64,000 nt of DNA from Chloroflexota bacterium. Its GTDB lineage: Bacteria > Chloroflexota > Limnocylindria > Limnocylindrales > CSP1-4. Location of the stretch: positions 1 to 64,000 of the forward strand of contig JAJYGH010000013.1 of the NCBI GenBank assembly GCA_021785175.1, given 5' to 3'. Shown here in pieces: positions 1 to 8,711 of the stretch (position 1 is the stretch's first letter; every line of letters begins with the position of its first letter). The position numbers were made by a program, and so were the translations under genes. The notes under the pieces are model-generated. The model had not been told where the DNA came from, ran no database searches, and worked only from the letters and a program-made list of their open reading frames with translations.

Positions 1-7
1 GTTCGGC

Positions 8-628
8 CTAGCCGACCTTCGCGCCGCAGTTTCCGCAGAACCGGGCCCCGGTGGCCAACTCCCCGCCGCACTGCGTGCAGTGGCTCGTCCCGAGGGCCGT
101 CCCGCAGTTCGCGCAGAACTTCTCGGAACCGACCGGCCGCCCGCAGCTCGGGCAGACCGTCTGCCGGGCGCTCGTGTCGCCCGAGAAGACCGTCCGGGTC
201 CGCATCGCCTCGCGCATCTGGTCGAGCTCGACGGACTGGCGCTCGGCTTCCATCTCGGCCGCGAGCTTCGGGGCGCACCCCACGCACAGGTTGCGCTGGT
301 CGTTCCAGCACGTCTCGTCCACCCACCGGTTGCACCGCGGGCAGCGCTGGAACAGCTGCATGATCTCGTTCGACGCCGTCTTCAGCGCCTCGTCCCGCGC
401 GCCGCGGTCGGCGACGTCGCGCGCCGTGTCGGCCACACGGCTCGCGCCCCACAGGCTGCCGAACAGGCCGGACGCGCCCGACAGGATCGTCCCGGCGGTC
501 CGCAGGTTCGACCGGATGAACTCGCTCCGGTACCCGCTCCCGCACACGTCGCAGCGGAACTCGAACTGGTAGCCGTTCGAATCGGACAGGTCCTGGTAGT
601 TCGACGTGAAGGGCGTGAACCCGGCCAT
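8..628 (-). CDS. Zinc-ribbon protein of unknown function
   Basis: This 206-residue protein carries four clusters of paired cysteines. One is N-terminal (CDVCGSG, near residue 25), one is central (CPRC then CVGC, either side of residue 105), and two are C-terminal double zinc ribbons (CPSC..CANCG and CTQC..CGNCG). A short glycine/alanine stretch lies between ribbons one and two, and a charged, probably helical segment follows the second. ATG at 628 is preceded by GGGAGGG at good spacing. The in-frame extension upstream has arginine-rich shadow composition, so I excluded it. Proteins of this kind usually bind zinc and act as adaptors. The sequence gives no substrate. It is a lone leftward gene ending at the window edge. 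Confidence 0.75.
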   Translation of the reverse strand: MAGFTPFTSNYQDLSDSNGYQFEFRCDVCGSGYRSEFIRSNLRTAGTILSGASGLFGSLWGASRVADTARDVADRGARDEALKTASNEIMQLFQRCPRCNRWVDETCWNDQRNLCVGCAPKLAAEMEAERQSVELDQMREAMRTRTVFSGDTSARQTVCPSCGRPVGSEKFCANCGTALGTSHCTQCGGELATGARFCGNCGAKVG

Positions 629-857
629 GCGACCCTCCCAGCGATGCTCCACCCGGAGCGCGAAGCTCGTCACCGTGCGATCAGGCGGCGCCGGCCGACA
701 GACCCACGCCGCGCCTCCCTCCGAACGCGGCCATGGTAGCCGCGAGCGACGGCCGCGGAGGGCCGAATCGGAACCGCAGTCAGGCGCGACGGGTCCGGCG
801 ACCGGTGCCGGGGCGATCCGGCGGCGGGATCCGAGCGCGCGGCGGACCCGGGAGGGG

Positions 858-1997
858 TCAGACCTTCGCCGGACCCTCGTGCCAGGCGCCGGCCCGCATG
901 ACCCGCCGGACCTCGAAGCCCTCGCCGAGCTCGACGAGGTCTGCTCGGAGCCCGGCCACGATCCGCCCTCGGTCGGACACGCCGAGCAGGGCGAGCGGGT
1001 TGGCGCTCGCGGCGGCCGACACCACCGGCAGTGGCACCCCGAAGCGGGCGAGGTTGCGGACCGCCGCATCGAGCGCGATGACCGAACCCGCCAGGGCGCC
1101 GTTCGACACGAGCCTGCACTCGTCTCCGTGCACCTCGACGTCGAGGCCCCCGAGCGTCCCGCGGCCGTCGCCCGTCCCCGCCAGGCTGACCGCGTCGCTG
1201 ACGAGCACGAGGCGGTGCGCGGGCTTCGTCCGCAGGATCAGCTGCCACAGCAGCCGGTCGATGTGATGCCCGTCGAAGACGACCTCGGTGTACACGTCGT
1301 CGCGCGACAGCGCCACGGTCGCCAGCCCGGGGGTGTGCTGATGCACGCCAGACATCGCATTGAACAGGTGCGTGGTGGTCCGTGCCCCGGCGTCGTAGCC
1401 GGCCATCGCCTCGCCCGCGGTCGCGACCGAGTGCCCGAGCGACGTCCACGTTCGGCGCTCGGCGAGCGCGCCGATCAGGTCGAGGGCGCCGGGCGTCTCC
1501 GGTGCGATCGTCGTCAGGCGGAACACGTTCGGCGTCGCGGCGAGCGGCTCGAGCTCGCGGAAGGGCACGTCGGCGGGGGCACGCACGAACGCCGGGTTCT
1601 GGGCGCCGATCCGCCGGGGCGAGATGAACGGGCCCTCGAGGTTGAAGCCGAGCGGATCGGCGCCGTCGGCGGGCGCCACGGGCATCCAGCGGCGCACGCA
1701 CTCGCCGAACTCGAGCAGGGCGTCGATCGGCGCGGTCACGGCCGTCGGCACGAACGAGGTGACCCCGCGCCGGAGCAGCGCGCGGGCCATGCCGTCCAGC
1801 GATCCGTCCGGCCCCATCGCGTCGTGGCCGCCCCAGCCGTGGACGTGCACGTCGACGAAGCCGGGCATGATCCAGGGCCCCGCTGACTCGGCCTCGTCGA
1901 GCTCGACCCGTGCGATCCGCCCGCGATCGACGACCACCCGCCCCGGCAGGACGCTGTCCTCGAGCACGAGCCTCCCGCGCGCGATCACCTCCGACAC
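858..1997 (-). CDS. nagA: N-acetylglucosamine-6-phosphate deacetylase-like amidohydrolase
   Basis: A 379-residue metal-dependent amidohydrolase of the NagA family, which removes acetate from GlcNAc-6-phosphate in the cytoplasm. The TIM-barrel motifs are in order: HVH at 51-53, metal-binding Glu in LEGPFIS at 121, SLGHS at 186-190, THLFNAM with His210, DGHH at 242-245 and the catalytic Asp in LVSDAV at 268. Length is normal for the family. It is the last gene of a leftward run behind a ROK sugar kinase, so a kinase plus deacetylase pair acting on an amino sugar is plausible. There is no glucosamine-6-phosphate deaminase nearby, and the molybdenum hydroxylase genes upstream are unusual neighbours, so the real substrate could be another N-acyl compound. 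Confidence 0.88.
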   Translation of the reverse strand: MSEVIARGRLVLEDSVLPGRVVVDRGRIARVELDEAESAGPWIMPGFVDVHVHGWGGHDAMGPDGSLDGMARALLRRGVTSFVPTAVTAPIDALLEFGECVRRWMPVAPADGADPLGFNLEGPFISPRRIGAQNPAFVRAPADVPFRELEPLAATPNVFRLTTIAPETPGALDLIGALAERRTWTSLGHSVATAGEAMAGYDAGARTTTHLFNAMSGVHQHTPGLATVALSRDDVYTEVVFDGHHIDRLLWQLILRTKPAHRLVLVSDAVSLAGTGDGRGTLGGLDVEVHGDECRLVSNGALAGSVIALDAAVRNLARFGVPLPVVSAAASANPLALLGVSDRGRIVAGLRADLVELGEGFEVRRVMRAGAWHEGPAKV

Positions 1998-2072
1998 GGG
2001 GCCACCTCCATCGCTTCCACGCTCCGAATCCCCCGGCGCTGGCCTCCGAGCCGGGCCCCGGGCTTCGTTCGA

Positions 2073-3014
2073 TCAGGCCGGGACGGCGACCGTCTTCGGC
2101 ATCGCCTGCCCGAGACCGGACGCCTCCGCCCCGAACACCGCGGCCCCGATCGCGCCCGCCAGCGTCCCGAGCTCGGCCCGGACGAGGCGCACGGCATCGG
2201 GCGACGTCATGTGGACGCGGGCCCGGAGCTCCTCGCGCACGGGTCCGAGCAGCAGGTCGCCCGCGTTCGCGACCCCACCACCGAACACGACGACGTCCGG
2301 GTTGAGCAGCGTCACGAGCCCCGAGACGGCGATCCCGAGGTATCGCCCGGCCTCGGCCAGGCCCGCCACGGCGCGGCCATCCCCGGCGCGCGCGGCCTCC
2401 ACGGCCTCCTCCGCCGTCTGGGTGCCACAGCCCGCGGCGATCGCCTGTGCCTGCGCGTACGTCTCCACGCAGCCCCGGCTGCCGCAGCCGCACCGCGGCC
2501 CATCGGGGTCGATCGTCAGGTGCCCGATCTCGCCAGCGGCGCCATCCAGCCCGAGGTGCAGCCGCCCGTCGACCGCGATTCCGCCGCCGATCCCGGTGCC
2601 GAGCGTGATCCCGACCATCGTCCGCGCGCCGCGCCCTGCGCCCAGTCGAAGCTCCGCGAGCGTGAAGGCGCGTGCGTCGTTGATGAGGTGCGCGGAGACG
2701 CCCAGCGCCGCGGCGACCGCGGGGGCCACCGGGACGCCGTCCCAGTCGACATGGATGTTCGGCGTGAACCGCACGGTGCCCGCGACCGGGTCGTACCGCC
2801 CCGGGACCGCGATCCCGGCGGACGCGACGGGGCCGAACCGCGCCCCGGCGTCGAGCGCGCAGCCGACCAGCTCGGCCACGATGGCACGCGCGCCGCCCTC
2901 GGCCCGCGTCGGCACCGAGCCGGAGTCCATGCACCGCCACTCCGCACCGTCGTGCCCGACGACGGTCCACTTCAGGAACGTGCCTCCCAGGTCGAGCCCG
3001 AGGTGAGACGTCAC
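2073..3014 (-). CDS. ROK family sugar kinase
   Basis: A 313-residue ROK kinase with no DNA-binding domain, so an enzyme rather than a repressor. The N-terminal phosphate-binding loop is DLGGTFLKW (8-16) and the catalytic Asp lies in INDA (111-114). The zinc site is His165 (GEIGH) with the CGCGSRGC cysteines at 175, 177 and 182. These proteins phosphorylate glucose, N-acetylglucosamine, N-acetylmannosamine or related hexoses with ATP. The GTG start at 3014 overlaps the upstream stop as GTGA, showing translational coupling to the molybdenum hydroxylase large subunit. The nagA-like gene follows after about 75 bases. Substrate is not fixed by sequence; with a NagA neighbour an amino sugar is the first guess. 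Confidence 0.9.
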   Translation of the reverse strand: MTSHLGLDLGGTFLKWTVVGHDGAEWRCMDSGSVPTRAEGGARAIVAELVGCALDAGARFGPVASAGIAVPGRYDPVAGTVRFTPNIHVDWDGVPVAPAVAAALGVSAHLINDARAFTLAELRLGAGRGARTMVGITLGTGIGGGIAVDGRLHLGLDGAAGEIGHLTIDPDGPRCGCGSRGCVETYAQAQAIAAGCGTQTAEEAVEAARAGDGRAVAGLAEAGRYLGIAVSGLVTLLNPDVVVFGGGVANAGDLLLGPVREELRARVHMTSPDAVRLVRAELGTLAGAIGAAVFGAEASGLGQAMPKTVAVPA

Positions 3015-5389
3015 GCCGTGCCTCCTCCCCCCGCCGCCTTCGGCCCGGCGTCCCTCCTCATCGCGCGCCAGACCCGTTCGGGCGAGAGCGGCAGCTCGCG
3101 GATCACCGCGCCGGTCGCGTCCCGCACCGCGGCCGCGACGGCCGGCGCCACGCACAGCAGGGCGCCCTCGCTCATCCCCTTCGCACCATACGGCCCCGGG
3201 CCATCCCCGTTCTCGACGGTCGCGCTCTCGAGCTCGAGCGGCAGGTCCATGCTCGTCGGGATGCGGTAGTCGATCGCGCCCAGGTTCCGGATCCGGCCGC
3301 CCTCGTCGAAGATGTACGTCTCCATCAGCGTGTGGCCGAGCCCCATGACCGCGGCACCCTCGTCCTGGGCGCGGACCTGGAGCGGGTTCACCGCGCGTCC
3401 CACGTCCGAGACCGTCACGTGGCGGAGCAGCGTGACGTCGCCCGTCTCCTCGTCGACCGTCGCCTCGACGGCGGTGCAGTTGAACTCCCAGAACGCCGCC
3501 GACCCGCCCAGCGGATGCCCCGGCTCGTCCTCCTTGCGCATCTCGCCGTTGCCGATGACCTCGCCGCCCAGCCGTCCCAGCCCTCGCTTCAGCACGTCGA
3601 GGATCGGCAGCTCGCGGTCCGGCAGTCGCAGCGTGCCATGCTCGACGACGATGGCCCCCTCGGGCACGTCCTCCAGGCGCGCGGCCATCGACCGGATCTT
3701 CGACTGCACGTCGCGGCACGCGCGCAGCACCGCCGTTCCCATCAGCACCGACGACCGGCTTGCCGACGTCTGCGCGTCGTAGGGGACGAGCCGCGTGTCG
3801 CCCATGACGACGGTCACCCAGTCGAGCGGTGCGCCGAGCTCCTCGGCTGCGATCTGCGCGAAGATCGTCCGCGCCCCCTGCCCCATGTCCGATGTCCCGG
3901 CGTAGACGACCACGCTGCCGTCCGCGAGGAGGCGGACCGTGGAGTACGACAGCCCGGTGGTCGGGCCGGACTTGATGCCGATGGCGAGGCCACGCCCGTG
4001 CCCCTTCGGCAGCGGCGCGCCCCACCCGATCGTGTCGGCGGCCTTCCGCACGGTCTGTTCCCACGCACCGTCGGCCGGAGTGTCGAGCGGGATGAACGCC
4101 TCGCCCTTCCGCGCGAGATTCCGGAGCCGGATCTCGAGCGGATCGATCCCGAGCAGCCGGGCCGCCTCGTCGATGTTGGACTCGACCGCCCAGTTGACCT
4201 GCGGATTCCCGAATCCTCGGAAGGCGGTGGACGGCGGCGTGTGCGACAGGATCCCACGGGCGACGATCCGCGCGGCCGGGACTCGATACGGCCCGCAGGC
4301 GGGGTAGCTGCCCTTGCTGACGACGCGATCGGCGATGTCGGCGTACGCGCCCACGAGGTAGTCGGCCGCGATGTCCTGGAAGGCGAACGTGCCGTCGCGG
4401 TGGACGCCCGTCCGGACGCGGACGCGTGCCGCCGCACGCCGCACCGCCTGGAACGTCTCCTCGAGTGTCAGCACGAGCCGGACGGGGCGCCCGGCGCGCA
4501 GCGCCATGAGCGCGACGAGCGGCTCGTACTTGGGGTGCTGCTTGCCGCCGAACCCACCGCCGGGGTCGGGCGCCACGACGCGCACCTTCGAGAGCGGCAG
4601 GCCGAGCATCTTCGCCAGCACGCGCTGGAGCCAGTACGGGTGCTGGATCGTGCTCCAGACGGTGATGCCGTCCTCGTCGGCCGCGGCCGCGAACGCGTGG
4701 GGCTCGATGGCGAACTGGGTCACCATGGGGAACGTGTACGCGTGGTCGACGACGACGATGGGCGCGCCGGGCTCCCGCGCCGCCGTCCCGGCCGGCTCGT
4801 CCCCCGTGGGCCTGGCCTGCCCGGCTGCAGGACGCGGCTCCGCCGCCTCGAACCCCCGGGTCCGGTCGGACGCGGCGTCGACGTCGCCCCACCCGAACCG
4901 GTGCTCGCGGAGGACGTTCGTGCCCGCGCACGGGTCCCCCGGCCGCAGCGCCGGCTCCTGGACGAGCGGCGCGCCCGGGGCGAGCGCCGCATCGATCGTG
5001 AAGAGCGCCGGCAGTTCCTCGTACTCCACCCGCACGAGCCGCACGGCCTCCTCCGCGGCCTCGCGCGTCTCGGCGGCCACGGCCGCGACGGGCTCGCCGT
5101 GGTACTTCGTCTCGCCGACGGCGAGCACGGGACGGTCCTGGAACTGTGGCCCGAACCGCGGGACGGGCTGCGGCAGGTCGGCGGCGGTCATGACGAGCCG
5201 GATGCCACGAACGCGGCACGCTTCCGACGTGTCGATCGAGACGATCCGGGCGCGCGCGCAGTCGAGCGTGACGAGCTTCGCGTGGAGCGCGTCCGGGATC
5301 GGGATGTCGGCGAGGTACGGCTGACGACCCGTCACACGCTCGCGTCCGCCGCCTCGCGGAGCCGCAGCGCCGACCCCGTCGCGCGTCAT
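3011..5389 (-). CDS. Xanthine dehydrogenase-family molybdopterin-binding subunit
   Basis: This 792-residue protein is the molybdenum cofactor subunit of a xanthine oxidase-family hydroxylase, which inserts water-derived oxygen into aldehydes or N-heterocycles. Family landmarks include the GGGFGGKQ loop, STAFRGFGNPQ and SDMGQGA. Near the C-terminus is GAKGMSEGAL, whose Glu occupies the place of the base catalyst. The form I CO-dehydrogenase signature (AYRCSFR) is absent, so it should not be called coxL. ATG at 5389 overlaps the preceding stop as ATGA, and its own stop overlaps the ROK gene. About 30 extra residues near 190-225, rich in Pro, Arg and Ala, look like a loop insertion. The substrate is unknown. 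Confidence 0.9.
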   Translation of the reverse strand: MTRDGVGAAAPRGGGRERVTGRQPYLADIPIPDALHAKLVTLDCARARIVSIDTSEACRVRGIRLVMTAADLPQPVPRFGPQFQDRPVLAVGETKYHGEPVAAVAAETREAAEEAVRLVRVEYEELPALFTIDAALAPGAPLVQEPALRPGDPCAGTNVLREHRFGWGDVDAASDRTRGFEAAEPRPAAGQARPTGDEPAGTAAREPGAPIVVVDHAYTFPMVTQFAIEPHAFAAAADEDGITVWSTIQHPYWLQRVLAKMLGLPLSKVRVVAPDPGGGFGGKQHPKYEPLVALMALRAGRPVRLVLTLEETFQAVRRAAARVRVRTGVHRDGTFAFQDIAADYLVGAYADIADRVVSKGSYPACGPYRVPAARIVARGILSHTPPSTAFRGFGNPQVNWAVESNIDEAARLLGIDPLEIRLRNLARKGEAFIPLDTPADGAWEQTVRKAADTIGWGAPLPKGHGRGLAIGIKSGPTTGLSYSTVRLLADGSVVVYAGTSDMGQGARTIFAQIAAEELGAPLDWVTVVMGDTRLVPYDAQTSASRSSVLMGTAVLRACRDVQSKIRSMAARLEDVPEGAIVVEHGTLRLPDRELPILDVLKRGLGRLGGEVIGNGEMRKEDEPGHPLGGSAAFWEFNCTAVEATVDEETGDVTLLRHVTVSDVGRAVNPLQVRAQDEGAAVMGLGHTLMETYIFDEGGRIRNLGAIDYRIPTSMDLPLELESATVENGDGPGPYGAKGMSEGALLCVAPAVAAAVRDATGAVIRELPLSPERVWRAMRRDAGPKAAGGGGTA

Positions 5390-6876
5390 CGCGCGTCCTC
5401 GTCCGCGACGCTGAGGATCGCCTCCTCGATCTGCCGGTATCCCCCGCAGCGGCACAGGTTGCCCGCCAGTGCCTCCTGCACCGCGGCGAGCGTGGGACGG
5501 GGATCGAGGTCGAGGAGTGAGCGCGCCGACATCAGCTGGCCGGGGATGCAGTACCCGCACTGTGCGGCGCCCTTCTCGAGGAACGCCTCCTGCAGCCGGC
5601 TGAGACGCCCGCCTTCCGCGAGGCCCTCGACCGTGCGCACGTCGGCGCCGTCCGCCTCGACCGTCAGCACGAGGCACGCGTCCACGGTCCTCCCGTCGAC
5701 GATCACGGTGCAGGCCCCGCACTCGCCGACGAGGCAGCACTCCTTCGCCCCTGTGAGCCCCAGGTCGTCCCGGAGGGCCTCGAGCAGCGTGCGGTGTGCC
5801 GGAACCTCGAGGCGACGTTCACGTCCATTGACGACCATCGCGATCGCCACGGGCGAGTCGTCGTCCGCGTCGGTCGAGGAGGGGGTCGCGGCCTCGGCTG
5901 GCAGAGTCCGCGGTCGGGCCGCCGGTGCCGGTCCGGCCGCAGGTGCCACCGCGTCCGCCGGTGCCGGCCCGGCCGCCGACGTCACGCGACGCGGCGGCGC
6001 TGCCGTGCTCGCGCGGCTCTGCTCCACCAGCCGCTCGGCCGCCCTCGCCACGGCCCGCGCGGCCAGCACCCGCAGCATCGCGAGCCGGTACTCGGGGCTT
6101 GCCCGCATCGAGCGCGGCGACGGGCTGGCCGCCGACAGCATCCGCTCGAGCCTCGCCGCACGAGCGTCGTCGCTCGACGACGGATCGGCGAGCACGCCGC
6201 TCTCGTCGATCGCGAGCACCGGCCGCGGCCCGACGCTCCCGTACGCGATCCGCACGACCCCGCGCCCGTCGACCGCGGACGACAGCGTGACCGAGGCGAG
6301 GTCGTGACCGCGCCGGCGGGTCCGGCGCAGGTGCGCCGCGCCCACGCGGCCGCCGGCCAGCGGCAGTTCGACCGCGGTCACGATCTCGCCCCGCAGCAGG
6401 GTCGTCGCGCCGGGACCGACGAAGAACTCGTCGATGGGGATCCGTCGGACCCCACCGCGTCCCGCGACGACGACGACCGCCCCGTACACGAGCAGGGGAG
6501 TGGCCGTGTCTGCCGCCGGCGACGCGTTGCAGATGTTCCCGCCGAGCGTGGCCCTGTTCCGGATCTGCACGGACCCGACGACGGCCGCCGCCTCCGCGAG
6601 CGCGACAAACCGGTCGCCAACGCGCGCATTCGCGGCGATGTCGGTCATCACCGTCGTCGCCGCGATCGCGAGCACTCCGTCCCGCTCCGCGATCCCCGGC
6701 CGCAGCTCCGCGACGTGCTTGACATCGACCACGACGCGCGCCGACTCGCTGCGGTCGCGGAGCCCGATGATCAGGTCCGTGCCGCCGGCGAGCAGCCGGG
6801 CATCCCCGCCGTGGCGCTCCAGCAGCGCGATCGCCTCGTCGAGCGTCGCCGGCCGCTCGTACCGGAACGGGTGCAT
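5386..6876 (-). CDS. Fused FAD-binding and 2Fe-2S subunit of molybdenum hydroxylase
   Basis: A 496-residue fusion. Residues 1-285 are a CoxM/XdhB-type FAD domain, with the pyrophosphate loop LLAGGTDLIIG and the isoalloxazine motif TLGGNICNASPAADT. A proline/alanine linker spans about 286-345. Residues 345-496 are the CoxS/XdhC iron-sulfur module, with the plant-type ferredoxin cluster CCLVGECGAC plus a distant Cys in DACL, and the second cluster CGYC..CRCGGYRQI. It passes electrons from the molybdenum site to FAD and an acceptor. The two modules are usually separate genes, and eukaryotic XDH has the opposite order (FeS then FAD). The ATGA overlap with the large subunit supports one complex. 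No cofactor insertion chaperone (XdhC/CoxF type) is adjacent. Confidence 0.92.
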   Translation of the reverse strand: MHPFRYERPATLDEAIALLERHGGDARLLAGGTDLIIGLRDRSESARVVVDVKHVAELRPGIAERDGVLAIAATTVMTDIAANARVGDRFVALAEAAAVVGSVQIRNRATLGGNICNASPAADTATPLLVYGAVVVVAGRGGVRRIPIDEFFVGPGATTLLRGEIVTAVELPLAGGRVGAAHLRRTRRRGHDLASVTLSSAVDGRGVVRIAYGSVGPRPVLAIDESGVLADPSSSDDARAARLERMLSAASPSPRSMRASPEYRLAMLRVLAARAVARAAERLVEQSRASTAAPPRRVTSAAGPAPADAVAPAAGPAPAARPRTLPAEAATPSSTDADDDSPVAIAMVVNGRERRLEVPAHRTLLEALRDDLGLTGAKECCLVGECGACTVIVDGRTVDACLVLTVEADGADVRTVEGLAEGGRLSRLQEAFLEKGAAQCGYCIPGQLMSARSLLDLDPRPTLAAVQEALAGNLCRCGGYRQIEEAILSVADEDAR

Positions 6877-6891
6877 CCCCGGTCGCCTCGC

Positions 6892-7779
6892 TCAGAGCAC
6901 CCGGTCCACCTCGTCCATCAGCGCCTGCGGCGTCGCTGCACGGACGAAGTAGAAGGGGCGCTCGCAGAACCGTGAGAGGAAGGCCGCACGCTTCCGCCGG
7001 AGCGGCTCGGCGTCGACGATCGGCATCACGAACCCCGGCGCGAGGAGCTCGTTGAGCAGGAAGTAGTTCTGCAGCGAGTGCAGCGCCTGGAACTGCCGCT
7101 CGAACTGGATCATCCCGGCCAGCGTCGCGTCGAAGTTGCCGTCGATCGCCGGGACGATCACGACGTCGACGTCGCTCGGCTCCGGGAAGATCTCCCAGGT
7201 CGGCATCCCGCCGAAGAACTTCTCGACGCCGCGCTCCGGGGCCGCCTTGTCGGCCCGCTCGGTCCCCTCGGTGCGCTTCTTGATGAACGGCGCCTTCGAG
7301 CCCACGACCGCGCACCCGTCCTCGTCGACGACCGTGGTCTCGGTCGAGACGAGCAGCCCGCCCCGGCGGCACGCCTCGATCTGCCCCATCGACTTGCCGT
7401 GGTTCGACTCGCCCCCGAGGAACATGACCGTGCGGCCCCGGTAGCGGGTGGCGGAGGCGTGGAATGGGTGGAGGCCCTTCTCTTCCATGCGGAGCGCCAG
7501 CAGCGCGACGATGACCTTCTGGAGCGGACCGGCGGGCCAGGGACCCGTGAACGTCATGCGGCGCCCGTCGTACGAGACGTTCTTGGCGCCATCCGCCTGC
7601 CACACGATGTCGGCGGCGGGGAGGGTGACCCCGGGTTCCAGCCGGACGTCGGCGAGCCGGTAGTTGAGGAAGTTCATGTCGTCGAGGACGTGCTCGCGCG
7701 GCTCGCCGCCCAGCACGTCGACACGCAGCCGCGCGCTGCCCGCGGACATCTCCTCCGACAACCGGAACCCGTCGCTCAT
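6892..7779 (-). CDS. HPr kinase-like P-loop protein
   Basis: A 295-residue soluble protein with a Walker A motif GESNHGKS at 123-130, preceded by beta-strand residues TVMFLG. The surrounding pattern recalls the C-terminal P-loop domain of HPr kinase/phosphorylase, including the upstream HASATRYRGR stretch where that family keeps a His near the nucleotide site. I see no second motif that proves HPr kinase activity, and the window has no HPr gene. ATG at 7779 follows a weak GGAAAGAGAG. It is 15 bases upstream of the molybdenum hydroxylase genes and presumably co-transcribed. Its job could be a kinase, or an NTP-dependent maturation factor for the molybdoenzyme. Both are inferences. Confidence 0.65.
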   Translation of the reverse strand: MSDGFRLSEEMSAGSARLRVDVLGGEPREHVLDDMNFLNYRLADVRLEPGVTLPAADIVWQADGAKNVSYDGRRMTFTGPWPAGPLQKVIVALLALRMEEKGLHPFHASATRYRGRTVMFLGGESNHGKSMGQIEACRRGGLLVSTETTVVDEDGCAVVGSKAPFIKKRTEGTERADKAAPERGVEKFFGGMPTWEIFPEPSDVDVVIVPAIDGNFDATLAGMIQFERQFQALHSLQNYFLLNELLAPGFVMPIVDAEPLRRKRAAFLSRFCERPFYFVRAATPQALMDEVDRVL

Positions 7780-7934
7780 GTGTCTCTCTTTCCAAACCGG
7801 AGCCGAGGCGCCGAGCGCCACGACCCCTGCCTTCCCCCGACTCTGCCGCGGCGCCGCGACGGACGCCGATGGCTCGTCGTGCCGCCCGATGGTGTGCGGT
7901 GCCGCGCCGGCCGGACCGCCCGCGTCGCGTGTCT

Positions 7935-8702
7935 CTACGCGCCTCCCCGCCCGCGGCGTGCGAGCAGTCCCGTGATCGGCTCCATGGGGAGCGTGGCTGC
8001 GTGCCCCGCGCTCCCGCCCGCACCGGCCCGCACCGACCCCGCGCCCGCGGCACCGGATCCCGGGAACGCGGCGTCGAAGCTGGAGCCGGCGATCTCGAAG
8101 TGGCGGCGGATGGCCGACACGGCGAGGTCCGGGTCGCGCAGGCGCAGCGCGTCCAGGATCGGCTGGTGGAGATCGGCTGCCGCGATGGCGTCGACGCCCG
8201 GCGCCGTCAGCGTGATGAACGTCCGCGCGACGGGCACGAGGTAGCGCCACACGCGCTCGAGTGTCCGGTTCCCCGTGATCCCGATGAGGCGGGCGTGGAA
8301 CTCACCGTCGACGACCGCCTCCTCGTGCGTGTCCCCGGCGGCTGCGGCACGGTGCATCGCATCGATGGATCGCTGGAGCGCGGCGAGGTCCGCGTCGGAC
8401 ACGCGCTTCAGCGCGAGCTGCGCGCCGTACGACTCGAGCTCCGCCCGGACGCCGTACGCCTCGAGCAGCTCGGCCTTGCTTGGGCTCCGGACGCTGGCCC
8501 CGCGGAACGCCGTGATCTCGACGACCCCGAGCGCCTCGAGGTCCCGGAGCGCCTCCCGGACCGGTGCCTGGCTGACGCCCAGCTCGCGCGCCACGCGCGA
8601 CTCGACGATCCGCGAGCCGGGCGGGTAGCGGCCGGACAGGATCGCCTGGAGCAGGTGGTCCTCGACCTGGTCGCTCAGGACGTCGCGGGTGATCTGGGCC
8701 AT
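7935..8702 (-). CDS. GntR family (FCD/FadR-type) transcriptional regulator
   Basis: A 255-residue repressor. Residues 8-75 form the GntR winged helix (PPGSRIVESRVARELGVSQ then PVREALRDLEALG). Residues 85-220 are the helical FCD ligand domain, whose Asp/His positions (VVDGEFHARL, later LHQPIL and RRHFEIA) usually bind a metal and a carboxylate metabolite. The last 30 residues are low-complexity Gly/Ala. It lies 9 bases downstream of the His-domain phosphotransferase gene and is co-directional with it. The two palindromes near 10545 and 10657 are its most likely operators. The effector is probably a small organic acid from the local pathway. Confidence 0.9.
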   Translation of the reverse strand: MAQITRDVLSDQVEDHLLQAILSGRYPPGSRIVESRVARELGVSQAPVREALRDLEALGVVEITAFRGASVRSPSKAELLEAYGVRAELESYGAQLALKRVSDADLAALQRSIDAMHRAAAAGDTHEEAVVDGEFHARLIGITGNRTLERVWRYLVPVARTFITLTAPGVDAIAAADLHQPILDALRLRDPDLAVSAIRRHFEIAGSSFDAAFPGSGAAGAGSVRAGAGGSAGHAATLPMEPITGLLARRGRGGA

Positions 8703-8711
8703 CGGTCGGAC

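Noticed and set aside
606-3006. Long rightward frames opposite nagA and the ROK kinase
   Set aside because: They are antisense shadows of well-supported genes, with Arg/Pro/Ala-rich translations and no domain.
3011-6876. Carbon monoxide dehydrogenase coxMSL
   Set aside because: The large subunit lacks the AYRCSFR active-site loop of form I CODH and reads STAFRGFGNPQ, a general hydroxylase type.
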